From Planctomycetota bacterium (GTDB taxonomy: Bacteria; Planctomycetota; UBA1135; GCA-002686595): a stretch of 64,000 bases of DNA. Below are positions 9,651 to 17,937 of the stretch, in pieces. The notes below the pieces were generated by a model that had not been told where the DNA came from, searched no databases, and was given only the letters and a program-made list of their open reading frames with translations. Location: the NCBI GenBank assembly GCA_020638835.1, contig JACKHV010000001.1:1-64000 (forward strand), given 5' to 3'. Each line of letters opens with the position of its first letter. Positions within the stretch are counted from its first letter, which is position 1. A program made the position numbers and the translations under genes.

Positions 9651-10529
9651 ATGAGTCAGTGGATCGACGAGAGCCAGCTGGAGTCCGTGCTGACCGAGAT
9701 CGCGCACCAGATCCTGGAGCGCGGGCCCGGAGGCGGACCGGACGGCGCCTACTCCTGCACCTCGATCTCGGTGCAGCTCTGCCCGGACCACGTGCGCGGC
9801 GTGCTCGACGCCGGCGCTTGCCGTATCGGCGTGCGCGGCGGAGATCCCGCCAGCCTCTCGAACCTCGCGGGCTACATCGACCACACGCTGCTCAAGGCGG
9901 ACGCGACGGCGGCGGAGATCGACAAGCTCTGCGCCGAAGCGCTCGAGAACAACTTCGCCAGCGTCTGCGTCAACGGCACCTGGGTGCGGCGCTGCGCCGA
10001 GATCCTCCAGGGCTCGGGCGTTGCCGTCTGCACCGTCGTCGGCTTCCCGCTCGGTGCGTCGGTGCCCGAGGTGAAGGCCTACGAGGCGCGCCGCGCGATC
10101 GAGGACGGCGCGTGCGAAGTCGACATGGTGATCAACGTGGGCGCGATCAAGTCGGGCGACTGCGAGTTCGCGCGCCAGGACATCGCCGGCGTCGCGGACG
10201 TCTGCCACCGCCTCGGCGCGACGCTCAAGGTGATCCTCGAGACGTGCCTCCTGACCGACGACGAGATCGTGCGCGCTTCACGCGGCGCGAAGGAAGCGGG
10301 CGCGGACTTCGTGAAGACCTCGACCGGCTTCTCGACCGGCGGCGCGACGGTGCACCACGTCGAACTGATGCGCCGCACCGTCGGCCCGACCCTCGGCGTC
10401 AAGGCCTCGGGCGGCGTGCGCGACGCGGAAGGCGCGCGCAAGATGATCGAAGCCGGCGCGACGCGCATCGGCGCTTCGGCGTCCGTCGCGATCGCGCGCG
10501 GGACGAAGGCGAAGTCGGGCGGGTACTAG
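9651..10529 (+). CDS. deoC: Deoxyribose-phosphate aldolase (DERA) with encapsulation-peptide-like N-terminus
   Basis: The product has 292 aa; standalone DERA is about 220-260. The aldolase domain begins near residue 73 (NLAGYIDHTLLKADAT). The catalytic Schiff-base lysine is in DFVKTSTGFSTGGAT, the second lysine in GVKASGGVRDA and the conserved Asp in EVDMVINVGA. The reaction is cleavage of 2-deoxyribose-5-phosphate to glyceraldehyde-3-phosphate and acetaldehyde. Residues 5-24 (IDESQLESVLTEIAHQIL) form an amphipathic helix like an encapsulation peptide, followed by a Gly-rich linker. The ATG at 9651 is preceded by GGAG eight bases upstream and lies 25 bases after rpiB, so the two genes are probably co-transcribed. 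A near-identical second copy lies 5.9 kb downstream. Confidence 0.9.
   Translation: MSQWIDESQLESVLTEIAHQILERGPGGGPDGAYSCTSISVQLCPDHVRGVLDAGACRIGVRGGDPASLSNLAGYIDHTLLKADATAAEIDKLCAEALENNFASVCVNGTWVRRCAEILQGSGVAVCTVVGFPLGASVPEVKAYEARRAIEDGACEVDMVINVGAIKSGDCEFARQDIAGVADVCHRLGATLKVILETCLLTDDEIVRASRGAKEAGADFVKTSTGFSTGGATVHHVELMRRTVGPTLGVKASGGVRDAEGARKMIEAGATRIGASASVAIARGTKAKSGGY
9658..10526 (+). repeat. Direct repeat unit 1 (deoC copy 1)
   Basis: About 869 bp matches 15565-16433 in direct orientation. Comparing line by line I counted 22 substitutions and no indels, about 97.5% identity. Most are synonymous and only three change an amino acid. Homology starts at the third codon and stops within the last codons, so the repeat is almost exactly the coding sequence. 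Confidence 0.95.
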
Positions 10530-10591
10530 GTAGTTCTTCAGCGACTCTGCTGAGAGTCCTGTCTCCGTGATCCTGGCGTGACCGGCGCAGC

Positions 10592-13141
10592 TTACTGCAC
10601 GTAGTCGATTCGCATTCCGCTCGAGAAGTTCGACCCGTTGCCGCAGGGGCTCACTCCGCCGGGGTCGCGATACCAGAACTGGTAGTAGCGGGTGAGACCC
10701 GGCGCCGTGATGTTGCCGCCTGTGACGATCGAACTCGTCGTCGTGCCGGACCCGTTCGCATCGAGGAAGACGACCTCGACCCGTTCCGTCGGGTTGCCGG
10801 TGCAGAGGACTCCATCCTTGAAGGGCTGGTTCGTGAGCGTCGCGCCCTGAACGAGCAGACTGGGCTGGTTCGGGCGCGCCTGGTTCACCGTGAAGGTCAA
10901 GTCGTCATTCGCGATCGAGGCAGAACCAGTCATGTCGATGACGGCGCCGAAGCCGAGGGAGTTCTGGCAGCCTTCGCCTGAACCGGGGGCGGATTCGTTC
11001 CCGCAGGGGCAGACGATCGGGCCCCCGTCAGCGATGCAGATCGACGTTTCGATGGGGGGCGGGAGTTCGAAGACGTAAGCGGCGCCTGCCACGTCGGAGC
11101 TGTCGTCGCTTTGGTTCCCGTTGATACCTGTCGCATTGCTGGACTCGAAGTGCGCACCCACGACGACGAGATCGCCCGAGATGGCAACCGCATGGCCGAA
11201 CTGATCCCAAGTCCCCGTATTCGAGGCTTTCAAGTACGCCATCTGGCTCCAGAGCCCGCCGATACGTTCGAAGATGTAGGCTGCTCCCGAACTGAAGGCG
11301 CTGTCGTCGGCTTCGTTTCCGTTGATGCCGGTTGCGTTGCTGGACTCGTGCCAGGACCCGACGATCACGCGTTCGCCCGAGATCGCGACGGACAGGCCGA
11401 ATTCGTCATCCGCATCCGTGTTGGATGCCTTCAAGTAGGCCTGCTGGCCCCAGACGCCACCGATGCGTTCGAAGACGTACGCCGCACCCGAATGGGAGGC
11501 GCTGTCGCTGCTCTCGTTACCGTTGATCCCGGTCGCATTGCTGGACTCATGCCACGCTCCCACCACCACGAGCTCGCCTGAGATGGCGACCGAGGCGCCA
11601 AAGAGGTCATCCACATCTGCGTTCGATGACTTCACGTAGGCCTTCTGGCTCCAGACACCCGCGGCGCGCTCGAAGATGTAGGCGGCTCCCGAGTTGGTTC
11701 TGCTATTGCCGGTCTCGTCTACGTTGACGCCCATCGCGGTGCCGTCCTCTCCCGGCGCTCCGACGACCACGAGCTCGCCGGAGACGGCTACCGATGATCC
11801 AAACTGATCGCCTTGGTCCGTGTTCGACGCCTTCAGGTACGCCTGCTGGCTCCAGAGACCAGAGGTGCGCTCGAAGATGTAGGCCGCACCTGAGGCGCCC
11901 GCGCCCCGGGCGTTTTGGTTGCCGTTCACGCCGCTCGAGCTGCCGTCCTCGAGAGCAGCCCCAACGACAACGAGCTCGCCAGAAATGGCTAGAGACCAGC
12001 CGAAGGCAACTCCGGCCGCCGCGTTCGACGCCTTCAAGTACGCCTGCTGGCTCCAGACGCCGCCGACACGCTGGAAGACGTAAGCGGCACCGGAGGTGCC
12101 GGCACTGTTGTCGCTCTCGTTGCCGTTGATGCCGGTCGCATTGCTTCTCTCCGCGTACGCTCCCACGACCACGAGCTCTCCGGAGATGGCGACCGAAGAA
12201 CCGAAGAGATCTCCTGGATCCGTGTTCGACGGCTTCAAGTACGCCTGCTGGATCCAGGCACCGCCGACACGCTCGAAGATGTAGGCCGCGCCAGATTGGG
12301 GAGCGCTGTTGTCGCTTTGATTCCCGTTGACGCCGGTGGCGTTGCTTCCTTCTCCGGGCGCTCCCACGACCACGAGGTCGCCCGAGACACCGACCGACCA
12401 GCCGAACTGATCCCCGGACTCTGAATTGGACGCCTTCACGTACGCCTGCTGAGCAATGGGATCGATCGTCAGCGGGTATCTGGCGTCTGACTCTTTGATC
12501 GAGATTAGAACGTGGTCACCGCCAGAGACGAACTTGGCCTCTTGCGCAACGCCGTCCGCATCGAACACGTGTAGCCCAGAGTAAGTGAGCGCGACTCCGT
12601 CCTGCTCATCGACAAACTGCACGCCCTCGTCATCTCCGAGGATCTCGGCGCGCAGTGAGCCGCGAACGGTCAGATCGAAGAGAAGCAGTGAAGACTTGTC
12701 AGAGCTTGCCTTCGGCCGATTCTGCACCGTGTAGCCGTGCTCCAAACCGCGCGCATCGTTGACAAACCACTCCTGCACGTCGGCATTCCAGTCGTACATG
12801 ACTCGATTGTCCTGAGCGGACGCCTCGGCCGAGACGCCGACCTCATGCATCGCGCCCTCGAAGCCGTAGGCCCGAAGCTGCAAGCCCCACGACCAACCGC
12901 CACAGTCGGGCAGTACGAGGAACCCTCGACCGTCGAACTCAGACAGCCACTTCTGTCCAGGGTTGCGCGCGTGGAAGCCGCTCTCGACCTCGAAGGCCCG
13001 GTGCAGCCCCTCGTCGTAAGCGGCGCGAATGCCAGCCCAATCGCCGGCCCCGAGACCCTCCGGAACCTGCTGCTGCGCGGAGGCGGCTTGGACGGTGAGT
13101 GCGATGAACGCGAAACAGTAAGAGGTCAGGCCGCGGATCAT
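10592..13141 (-). CDS. Secreted FG-GAP repeat protein with planctomycete-type C-terminal domain
   Basis: The product has 849 aa from the ATG at 13141, which opens a clear signal peptide (MIRGLTSYCFAFIALTVQ). An in-frame TTG 48 bases upstream is unlikely. Residues about 25-230 are a unique domain. Then follow seven to eight tandem repeats of about 66 residues of the form AYLKASN...G.D.FG.SVA.SGELVVVGA...SNATGINGNE...SGAAY.F, the FG-GAP/integrin-alpha beta-propeller pattern. The last about 150 residues (from PCGNESAPGSGEGC to RIDYVQ) form a cysteine-containing domain also seen at 49931, 51195 and 62728. It is likely an outer-surface or secreted propeller. G+C content is lower than in the flanking genes. 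I see no enzymatic signature. Confidence 0.8.
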   Translation of the reverse strand: MIRGLTSYCFAFIALTVQAASAQQQVPEGLGAGDWAGIRAAYDEGLHRAFEVESGFHARNPGQKWLSEFDGRGFLVLPDCGGWSWGLQLRAYGFEGAMHEVGVSAEASAQDNRVMYDWNADVQEWFVNDARGLEHGYTVQNRPKASSDKSSLLLFDLTVRGSLRAEILGDDEGVQFVDEQDGVALTYSGLHVFDADGVAQEAKFVSGGDHVLISIKESDARYPLTIDPIAQQAYVKASNSESGDQFGWSVGVSGDLVVVGAPGEGSNATGVNGNQSDNSAPQSGAAYIFERVGGAWIQQAYLKPSNTDPGDLFGSSVAISGELVVVGAYAERSNATGINGNESDNSAGTSGAAYVFQRVGGVWSQQAYLKASNAAAGVAFGWSLAISGELVVVGAALEDGSSSGVNGNQNARGAGASGAAYIFERTSGLWSQQAYLKASNTDQGDQFGSSVAVSGELVVVGAPGEDGTAMGVNVDETGNSRTNSGAAYIFERAAGVWSQKAYVKSSNADVDDLFGASVAISGELVVVGAWHESSNATGINGNESSDSASHSGAAYVFERIGGVWGQQAYLKASNTDADDEFGLSVAISGERVIVGSWHESSNATGINGNEADDSAFSSGAAYIFERIGGLWSQMAYLKASNTGTWDQFGHAVAISGDLVVVGAHFESSNATGINGNQSDDSSDVAGAAYVFELPPPIETSICIADGGPIVCPCGNESAPGSGEGCQNSLGFGAVIDMTGSASIANDDLTFTVNQARPNQPSLLVQGATLTNQPFKDGVLCTGNPTERVEVVFLDANGSGTTTSSIVTGGNITAPGLTRYYQFWYRDPGGVSPCGNGSNFSSGMRIDYVQ

Positions 13142-13549
13142 GACAATCCCCGTGTTGGGCTGGAAAGGAGAAGGTCTCAAGTCAGTCAATAAGCGCCCGG
13201 GCCTCCATCAAGAAGCACGTAGGCCCAAGTCAGGCAGAGTACTCCTGAAGCAAGAACTCGGGAGGACCCCAATCTCGCCTCGAGGGCGATCTTCATCATA
13301 CCATCTCCTGCCACCTCAGCGCGTCCGGTCTCCGGCGCGACAGCCCACCGCAGGCGTGCGTTCCAGAGCTGCTGGCTCAAGTGCCCACCCCACAACAGGC
13401 GGTCTGGTCCAGTGAGGGGCGAGACCCGAGGCGAGAGACAGCAGACTCCGCTCCGGGGAAGCCCAAGCGGGCGCCACGGGCGTGGCAAGCGGACAGGGGA
13501 GAGGCCCGGATTGGACCGAGTGACCCTCCCTGTCCCGAGACCGACGGAG
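13142..13549. other. Gene-free stretch between the two island genes
   Basis: This stretch of about 408 bp lies upstream of the FG-GAP gene and downstream of the beta-helix gene, both on the minus strand. It must hold the promoter of the FG-GAP gene if that gene is independent. I see no convincing -35/-10 pair, hairpin or RNA. Short frames here have no recognisable coding pattern. Confidence 0.5.
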
Positions 13550-15124
13550 CTAGGGACAGCTCACCGGGGGCGGCTGAGTAAGCACGATCGTCCCAAAGTC
13601 GATGACACCGCAGTTCTCGCCAGCGCCGAACTTCTCGATCGCGTAGTTACGGGGATCTGACAGGCCATGAATGTTGTCCAGAACAGGGAGCGTTGTTGTA
13701 TATGTGTCCCTTATACCCGTAATGATGCGATTTCCAGCGCCCGGGGTGTCCTGGTTGTCCGGGATCCACCAGTTGCCGGCGGCGAGGATGACGTTTCGGG
13801 GGTCGTTCTGAGGGGTGGCAGACGCCTGCCAGACGGCCACTCGATAGGAGTCCCTGGGATCCCAGCCGTTGCTCGGATTGCAGCCATCGACTGTGAGGAG
13901 GAAGCTCTGACAGAAGACGTTCAGTCCCGGCGAAGAATCGGTGCCCAAGTCGATGGTCGCGCTGTCGTTCTCTGCGAGGCAAGTTACAGCAATCGAGTAG
14001 TCCTTGAACTCGCACTCACGAACGCGAATGTACGCTTCTGAGTTCGTGGAGCCCGGCATGCCACCTCTGTATCCGCGAATGCCAATCGCGGTGTTCTGGT
14101 ATGGGAAGCCGTTCGCGCTTGCAATTGGGCCGGGATCGTGAGGGCGGTCGTTCAGGAAGCTGCACCCATCAACGTAAATGTCGATATCATTAATCCCTCC
14201 GATCTCAAGTCCATTCTCGTTGCAGTCGAAGACGCAGTCGGTGATGTTCAGTGTGACGCTGCCTGGCATCGGCGTGGGCGGCGTGAGGGGGACCTTGTTT
14301 TGTACGTAGGCCACATTGCCATACGTTTCAAACGCGTCGTGGCTTTCCCTGATCGTGCTCTCGGTCACGTTGATCGTCGCGGTGCCTGAGCCAACGAATG
14401 CAAGGGCGGCGTGGCCTTCTCCCAGGTATGTGTTGGGCCCGGCCTTCGAGAGCGTCGATCTGTAGATCTCGAGAGTAACCGGAGATCCGACGAGGGGCTC
14501 AACCCAGACCTCCGTATGCCAATCCGTGATGACGCAATTCCGGATCTCGGCCTCCCCTTGATCAACCAGCACCCCTACGAACACTTGGTTGTCGTTTGCG
14601 GCCATGGAGGAGCTGGTCAGCTTGGAACCATCAATCTCGAAGTTGATGATCGCAGACCGATCCGCCAGAGTCACGACGGATCGATTCCAATCCGTGAAAC
14701 CGGATGACGATTCGTCGATCGTAATCACCGGTCGGTTGTTCGACAGCGTGATGCCCCTAAGAGTCACGCCCTCCACTAGGACTAGCGGAAACGGGTCTGG
14801 CGATTGCCAGCCGCTGGACTCGAATCCCCCGAAGCCAAGAGGCGCGACGGGGTAGTTGGCAGGAGCGCGGACAATGATCTCGCCGGTGAGCGGCTGCGGG
14901 AGAAGAGACATCTCGTGTAGCGCCTTGTTCACCGTCTTGAAGGCGGTCGTCTCGCTAAGCCCGTCATAGGAGTCGCTCCCGGTCCGGGTGTTCACGTAAA
15001 GGGAGCTGACGATGGCTGAGATCGAAGGCGAAGCGGCCGCCGGCGGGCTGCTAGCTTTGGCTAGAACGATCCCAGAGAGAAGCAGTGCTGCCGCCAGGCA
15101 TGATGCAAGTAGTGTGTTCTTCAT
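13550..15124 (-). CDS. Secreted right-handed beta-helix protein (parallel beta-helix/DUF1565-like)
   Basis: The product has 524 aa from the ATG at 15124, which begins the signal peptide MKNTLLASCLAAALLLSGIV. An alternative ATG at 15136 adds four residues. After the signal, SLYVNTRTGSDSYDGLSETT matches the opening of DUF1565-type beta-helix proteins (YV....G.D...G......TI..AL). Repeated rungs rich in isolated I/V and N/D follow (AEIRNCVITDWHTEV, TINVTESTIRESHDAF, VTLNITDCVFDCNENG, AYIRVRECEFKDYS), typical of pectate-lyase-like solenoids. No catalytic motif of a known polysaccharide lyase is evident. Codon usage and G+C are markedly more AT-rich than in neighbouring genes. Probably a surface or extracellular carbohydrate-interacting protein. 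Confidence 0.78.
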   Translation of the reverse strand: MKNTLLASCLAAALLLSGIVLAKASSPPAAASPSISAIVSSLYVNTRTGSDSYDGLSETTAFKTVNKALHEMSLLPQPLTGEIIVRAPANYPVAPLGFGGFESSGWQSPDPFPLVLVEGVTLRGITLSNNRPVITIDESSSGFTDWNRSVVTLADRSAIINFEIDGSKLTSSSMAANDNQVFVGVLVDQGEAEIRNCVITDWHTEVWVEPLVGSPVTLEIYRSTLSKAGPNTYLGEGHAALAFVGSGTATINVTESTIRESHDAFETYGNVAYVQNKVPLTPPTPMPGSVTLNITDCVFDCNENGLEIGGINDIDIYVDGCSFLNDRPHDPGPIASANGFPYQNTAIGIRGYRGGMPGSTNSEAYIRVRECEFKDYSIAVTCLAENDSATIDLGTDSSPGLNVFCQSFLLTVDGCNPSNGWDPRDSYRVAVWQASATPQNDPRNVILAAGNWWIPDNQDTPGAGNRIITGIRDTYTTTLPVLDNIHGLSDPRNYAIEKFGAGENCGVIDFGTIVLTQPPPVSCP

Positions 15125-15564
15125 TCCGGTTCTCATGGTTGTTAGCAAGAAAGACGACTGTGACTCTCCAATCACGACTGACAAGTTCCTAGCTCGGCAA
15201 CGCAATCCGTAGCAACCTCACGAGTGCTTGTCTTTCTCCAGTCGTCCGACACAAGCAGGCCGATCACCGCGCGTATGATCAAGCACCGTGCTGAGATTCC
15301 ATGATGAACAGGCAGCTCTTACTTAGGGCTCCGGCGAGCGTGCTCTTCGAGCTCAAGCCGGTTGCTAATGCCGCTGTCTCAGAGCCTCAATCGAATGGGC
15401 CCGGTTCCTTCCGCTCTCCGGAAGGACTGCCCAACAGTAGGGAGCCACTCACTGGACCCCTTGCGCTTCGGATCTTCGGCGTCACCACCGGTCAACGTCG
15501 ACAAACTGCCTGCCCGTCCCGTGTGGCTTCCGCGGCTGGTTGGCGGTGAGAGGTGCGCAAGGCT
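15125..15564. other. Gene-free stretch between beta-helix gene and truncated deoC
   Basis: About 440 bp of mixed composition. It should contain the minus-strand promoter of the beta-helix gene. I see a TTGTCA hexamer on the minus strand near 15174 but no matching -10. A short open frame at 15301-15549 has no recognisable product. There are no tRNA or terminator structures. Confidence 0.45.
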
Positions 15565-16433
15565 AGTGGATCGACGAGAGCCAGCTGGAGTCCGTGCTGA
15601 CCGAGATCGCGCACCAGATCCTGGAGCGCGGGCCCGGCGGCGGACCGGACGGCGCCTACTCCTGCACCTCGATCTCGGTGCAGCTCTGCCCGGACCACGT
15701 GCGCGGCGTGCTCGACGCCGGCGCGTGCCGGCTCGGTGTGCGCGGCGGAGATCCGGCCAGCCTCTCGAACCTCGCGGGCTACATCGACCACACGCTGCTC
15801 AAGGCGGACGCGACGGCGGCGGAGATCGACAAGCTCTGCGCCGAAGCGCTCGAGAACAACTTCGCGAGCGTCTGCGTCAACGGTACTTGGGTGCGGCGCT
15901 GCGCCGAGATCCTCCAGGGCTCGGGCGTCGCCGTCTGCACCGTCGTCGGCTTCCCGCTCGGTGCGTCGGTGCCCGAGGTGAAGGCCTACGAGGCGCGCCG
16001 CGCGATCGAGGACGGCGCGTGCGAAGTCGACATGGTGATCAACGTCGGCGCGATCAAGTCGGGCGACTGCGAGTTCGCGCGCCAGGACATCGCCGGCGTC
16101 GCGGACGTCTGCCACCGCCTCGGCGCGAAACTCAAGGTGATCCTCGAGACGTGCCTCCTGACCGACGACGAGATCGTGCGCGCCTCGCGCGGTGCGAAAG
16201 AAGCGGGAGCGGACTTCGTGAAGACCTCGACCGGCTTCTCGACCGGCGGCGCGACGGTGCACCACGTCGAGCTGATGCGCCGCACCGTCGGCCCGACGCT
16301 CGGCGTCAAGGCCTCGGGCGGCGTGCGCGACGCGGAAGGCGCGCGCAAGATGATCGAAGCCGGCGCGACGCGCATCGGCGCTTCGGCGTCCGTCGCGATC
16401 GCGCGTGGGACGACGGCGAAGTCGGGCGGGTAC
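15565..16433 (+). repeat. Direct repeat unit 2 (deoC copy 2)
   Basis: This is the second copy of the 869-bp unit at 9658-10526, about 97.5% identical. Sequence similarity stops abruptly at both ends: upstream at the AG before the first Trp codon and downstream just before the stop codon (TAG in copy 1, TGA in copy 2). Confidence 0.95.
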
Positions 16434-16436
16434 TGA
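15567..16436 (+). pseudogene. deoC: 5'-truncated second deoC copy lacking its native start codon
   Basis: The reading frame is intact from Trp (codon 4 of copy 1) to a TGA at 16436, but the ATG, the ribosome-binding site and the rpiB neighbour are missing, and an in-frame TAG at 15564-15566 lies directly before the homology. The first usable start is a GTG at 15594, which would give 280 aa and cut the encapsulation-like helix in half (starting LTEIAHQIL). Both catalytic lysines are intact. Compared with copy 1 there are only three residue changes (Ile to Leu, Thr to Lys, Lys to Thr). Either it is a young pseudogene or a weakly expressed cytosolic version. The largely synonymous divergence suggests it was under selection for some time, or arrived by gene conversion or transfer from a relative. 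Confidence 0.75.
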
Positions 16437-16476
16437 GCGGCGAGCGCGGCGTGGAAGCCGCGCGATCGCGAAAGGC

Positions 16477-17892
16477 TCACGCCAGCACGTGCTCGATCAC
16501 GTCGTTCGCGCTGTAGCTCTCCGCGCCTTCCCGCAGGAAGCGTGACACCTGTCGCGCGTCGAGACCGGAGGTGACCAGCGGCAGTTCCGGTCTTCCGTCG
16601 CGCTGCACCTGCGCGAGCTCGATCGTCGCCATCAGGCCGTTGCAGAGGCACTTGCGCCCGACGGTGTCGGCGATGTCGCCGCCCTTCGCGACGTAGTCGG
16701 CGACGGGTTCGCCGGGACAGCGCCAGCCGAGCTTGCCGTCTTCGCGACGGTAGGCGGTGCGCAGGTAGCCGAGGTCGCAGACGCGTTCCCGGGCCGCGTT
16801 CAGGGCGTCGTTCGACATCGTCTCATCGAGCTGCACGACCTTGAAGGGGAAGCCGGTGGGTGAGGCTTTCGGGTCGGTGAAGATCCGCACCGCGTGCTCG
16901 CGGCTCTGCGCGAGGACCTCGCGCTTGTACTTCTCCGGCAGGCCGGACTCCGCGCAGTACGCGAAGGCCGTTCCGATCTGCACGCCGGTCGCGCCGCGGG
17001 CGCGCGCCTCGCGCAAGCGATCGGGGCCCGCGTAGGAGCCGGCGAGCCAGAAGGGCAGCTCGAGCGCGGCGAGCTTGTCGAGGTCCGCCTCGTCGCGCGC
17101 GCCGTAGACCGGTTCGCCCGTCGCCGTCAGCTCACCGTGCGAGCGCGGCGGCGCGTTGTGTCCACCGGCGGTCGGTCCTTCGACCACGAAGCCGTCCACC
17201 GCGCCGTCCGCGCCGCGCACGAGTCGCGCGGCGATGGTGTGCGAGGAGACGATGCCGAGGAAGCGCGGACGCTCGAGCGGCGGTGCTTCGCCGCCGCAGA
17301 AGTCCGCGGGATCGAAGTGCGTCTTCGCGTGGAAGCCCTCGCGCTCGCCCTGCACGTCGATCGAGAGCTCGACGGCTTCGCCGCGCGCGAGGCGGTCGAG
17401 GATGCCGGGGATCGCGGTCGGGATGCCGGCTCCCATCAAGACGTAGTGCACGCCCGCGAGCATCGCGCCGAAGAGCGACGGCAAGGTCGGCAGCTGGATC
17501 TTCTCGAGGTAGTTGACGCCGACGAGGCCGTCGTGTCCTTCGCGTGCGAGGAAGACCTCGACGAAGTTGCCCGCGACGATGCGCTCGGTCAGTTCGCGCG
17601 AGAGCTCGACGCTGCCGAGCGCCTTCTCCTTGAAGCGTTCCGTCCGCGCCTTGCCGCCCTCGACGAAGTCGCGCTCGAGGATGCGGCGCGCGACCTCGGG
17701 CAGCGGGAAGCTCGCGAGCGCGCGGCGCACGTGCCCGCCGGGATCGCCCGACTGCAGCCGGCGGGTGAGCACGCGGTCGAGCGCCGTGCCGGCGACGACG
17801 CCGAGCTGGCCGGCGCGCGCGACGGTGCGGGCCAGGCGCCAGTCGGAGATGCCGACGCCCATGCCGCCTTGGATGATGAGGGGGAGAGCCAT
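16477..17892 (-). CDS. Nitronate monooxygenase (NPD) family FMN enzyme
   Basis: The product has 471 aa from the ATG at 17892 (MALPLIIQGGMGVGISDWRL), the usual opening of this TIM-barrel family. An ATG at 17916 would add eight residues. The family segments are visible: the QGGMG N-terminal flavin-binding loop, GAGIPTAIPG, the phosphate-binding GPTAGGHNAPPRS and GATGVQIGTAFAYC. It is longer than classic 2-nitropropane dioxygenase (about 320-350 aa), with a C-terminal extension carrying a Cys-containing segment (RKCLCNGLMA). Family members oxidise alkyl nitronates such as propionate-3-nitronate with FMN; the actual substrate is unknown. It follows yjbQ in the same direction, with a hairpin in the gap. 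Confidence 0.85.
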   Translation of the reverse strand: MALPLIIQGGMGVGISDWRLARTVARAGQLGVVAGTALDRVLTRRLQSGDPGGHVRRALASFPLPEVARRILERDFVEGGKARTERFKEKALGSVELSRELTERIVAGNFVEVFLAREGHDGLVGVNYLEKIQLPTLPSLFGAMLAGVHYVLMGAGIPTAIPGILDRLARGEAVELSIDVQGEREGFHAKTHFDPADFCGGEAPPLERPRFLGIVSSHTIAARLVRGADGAVDGFVVEGPTAGGHNAPPRSHGELTATGEPVYGARDEADLDKLAALELPFWLAGSYAGPDRLREARARGATGVQIGTAFAYCAESGLPEKYKREVLAQSREHAVRIFTDPKASPTGFPFKVVQLDETMSNDALNAARERVCDLGYLRTAYRREDGKLGWRCPGEPVADYVAKGGDIADTVGRKCLCNGLMATIELAQVQRDGRPELPLVTSGLDARQVSRFLREGAESYSANDVIEHVLA

Positions 17893-17894
17893 GT

Positions 17895-17928
17895 CGCCAA
17901 TTGCGGAGATAGACATCCGAAATTGGCG
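17895..17928. promoter_or_regulatory. Inverted repeat at the start of the nitronate monooxygenase-like gene
   Basis: Arms 17895-17906 (CGCCAATTGCGG) and 17917-17928 (CCGAAATTGGCG) match 11 of 12 positions as an inverted repeat with a 10-nt spacer. It lies between the yjbQ stop and the likely start at 17892, so it could be an operator or an intercistronic mRNA hairpin. It is not followed by a T run. Confidence 0.5.
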
Positions 17929-17937
17929 CGCAGTCTA

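Larger units (their letters stand above)
10527..15564. other. Low-GC island between the two deoC copies
   Basis: This 5.04-kb segment separates the two deoC repeats. Its base composition differs sharply from the flanks; for example the line at 14161 is about 43% G+C against roughly 70% elsewhere. It carries two minus-strand genes for secreted proteins. No transposase, integrase or terminal inverted repeat is visible. I infer later acquisition, with the deoC duplication marking the junctions. Confidence 0.7.

Noticed and set aside
10592..12480. Regularly spaced repeats that at first look like a CRISPR-type or satellite array
   Set aside because: The period is about 200 bp and in frame; the repeats encode FG-GAP units with amino-acid-level conservation, not identical DNA repeats with spacers.
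10527..15564. Insertion sequence or transposon between the deoC copies
   Set aside because: No transposase or integrase, no short terminal inverted repeats and no small target-site duplication are visible, so I call it an island, not an IS.
8771..16436. Complete microcompartment locus around rpiB and deoC
   Set aside because: No BMC-H, BMC-T or BMC-P shell protein, aldehyde dehydrogenase or PduL-type gene is present in the window; only the cargo-like pair is supported.
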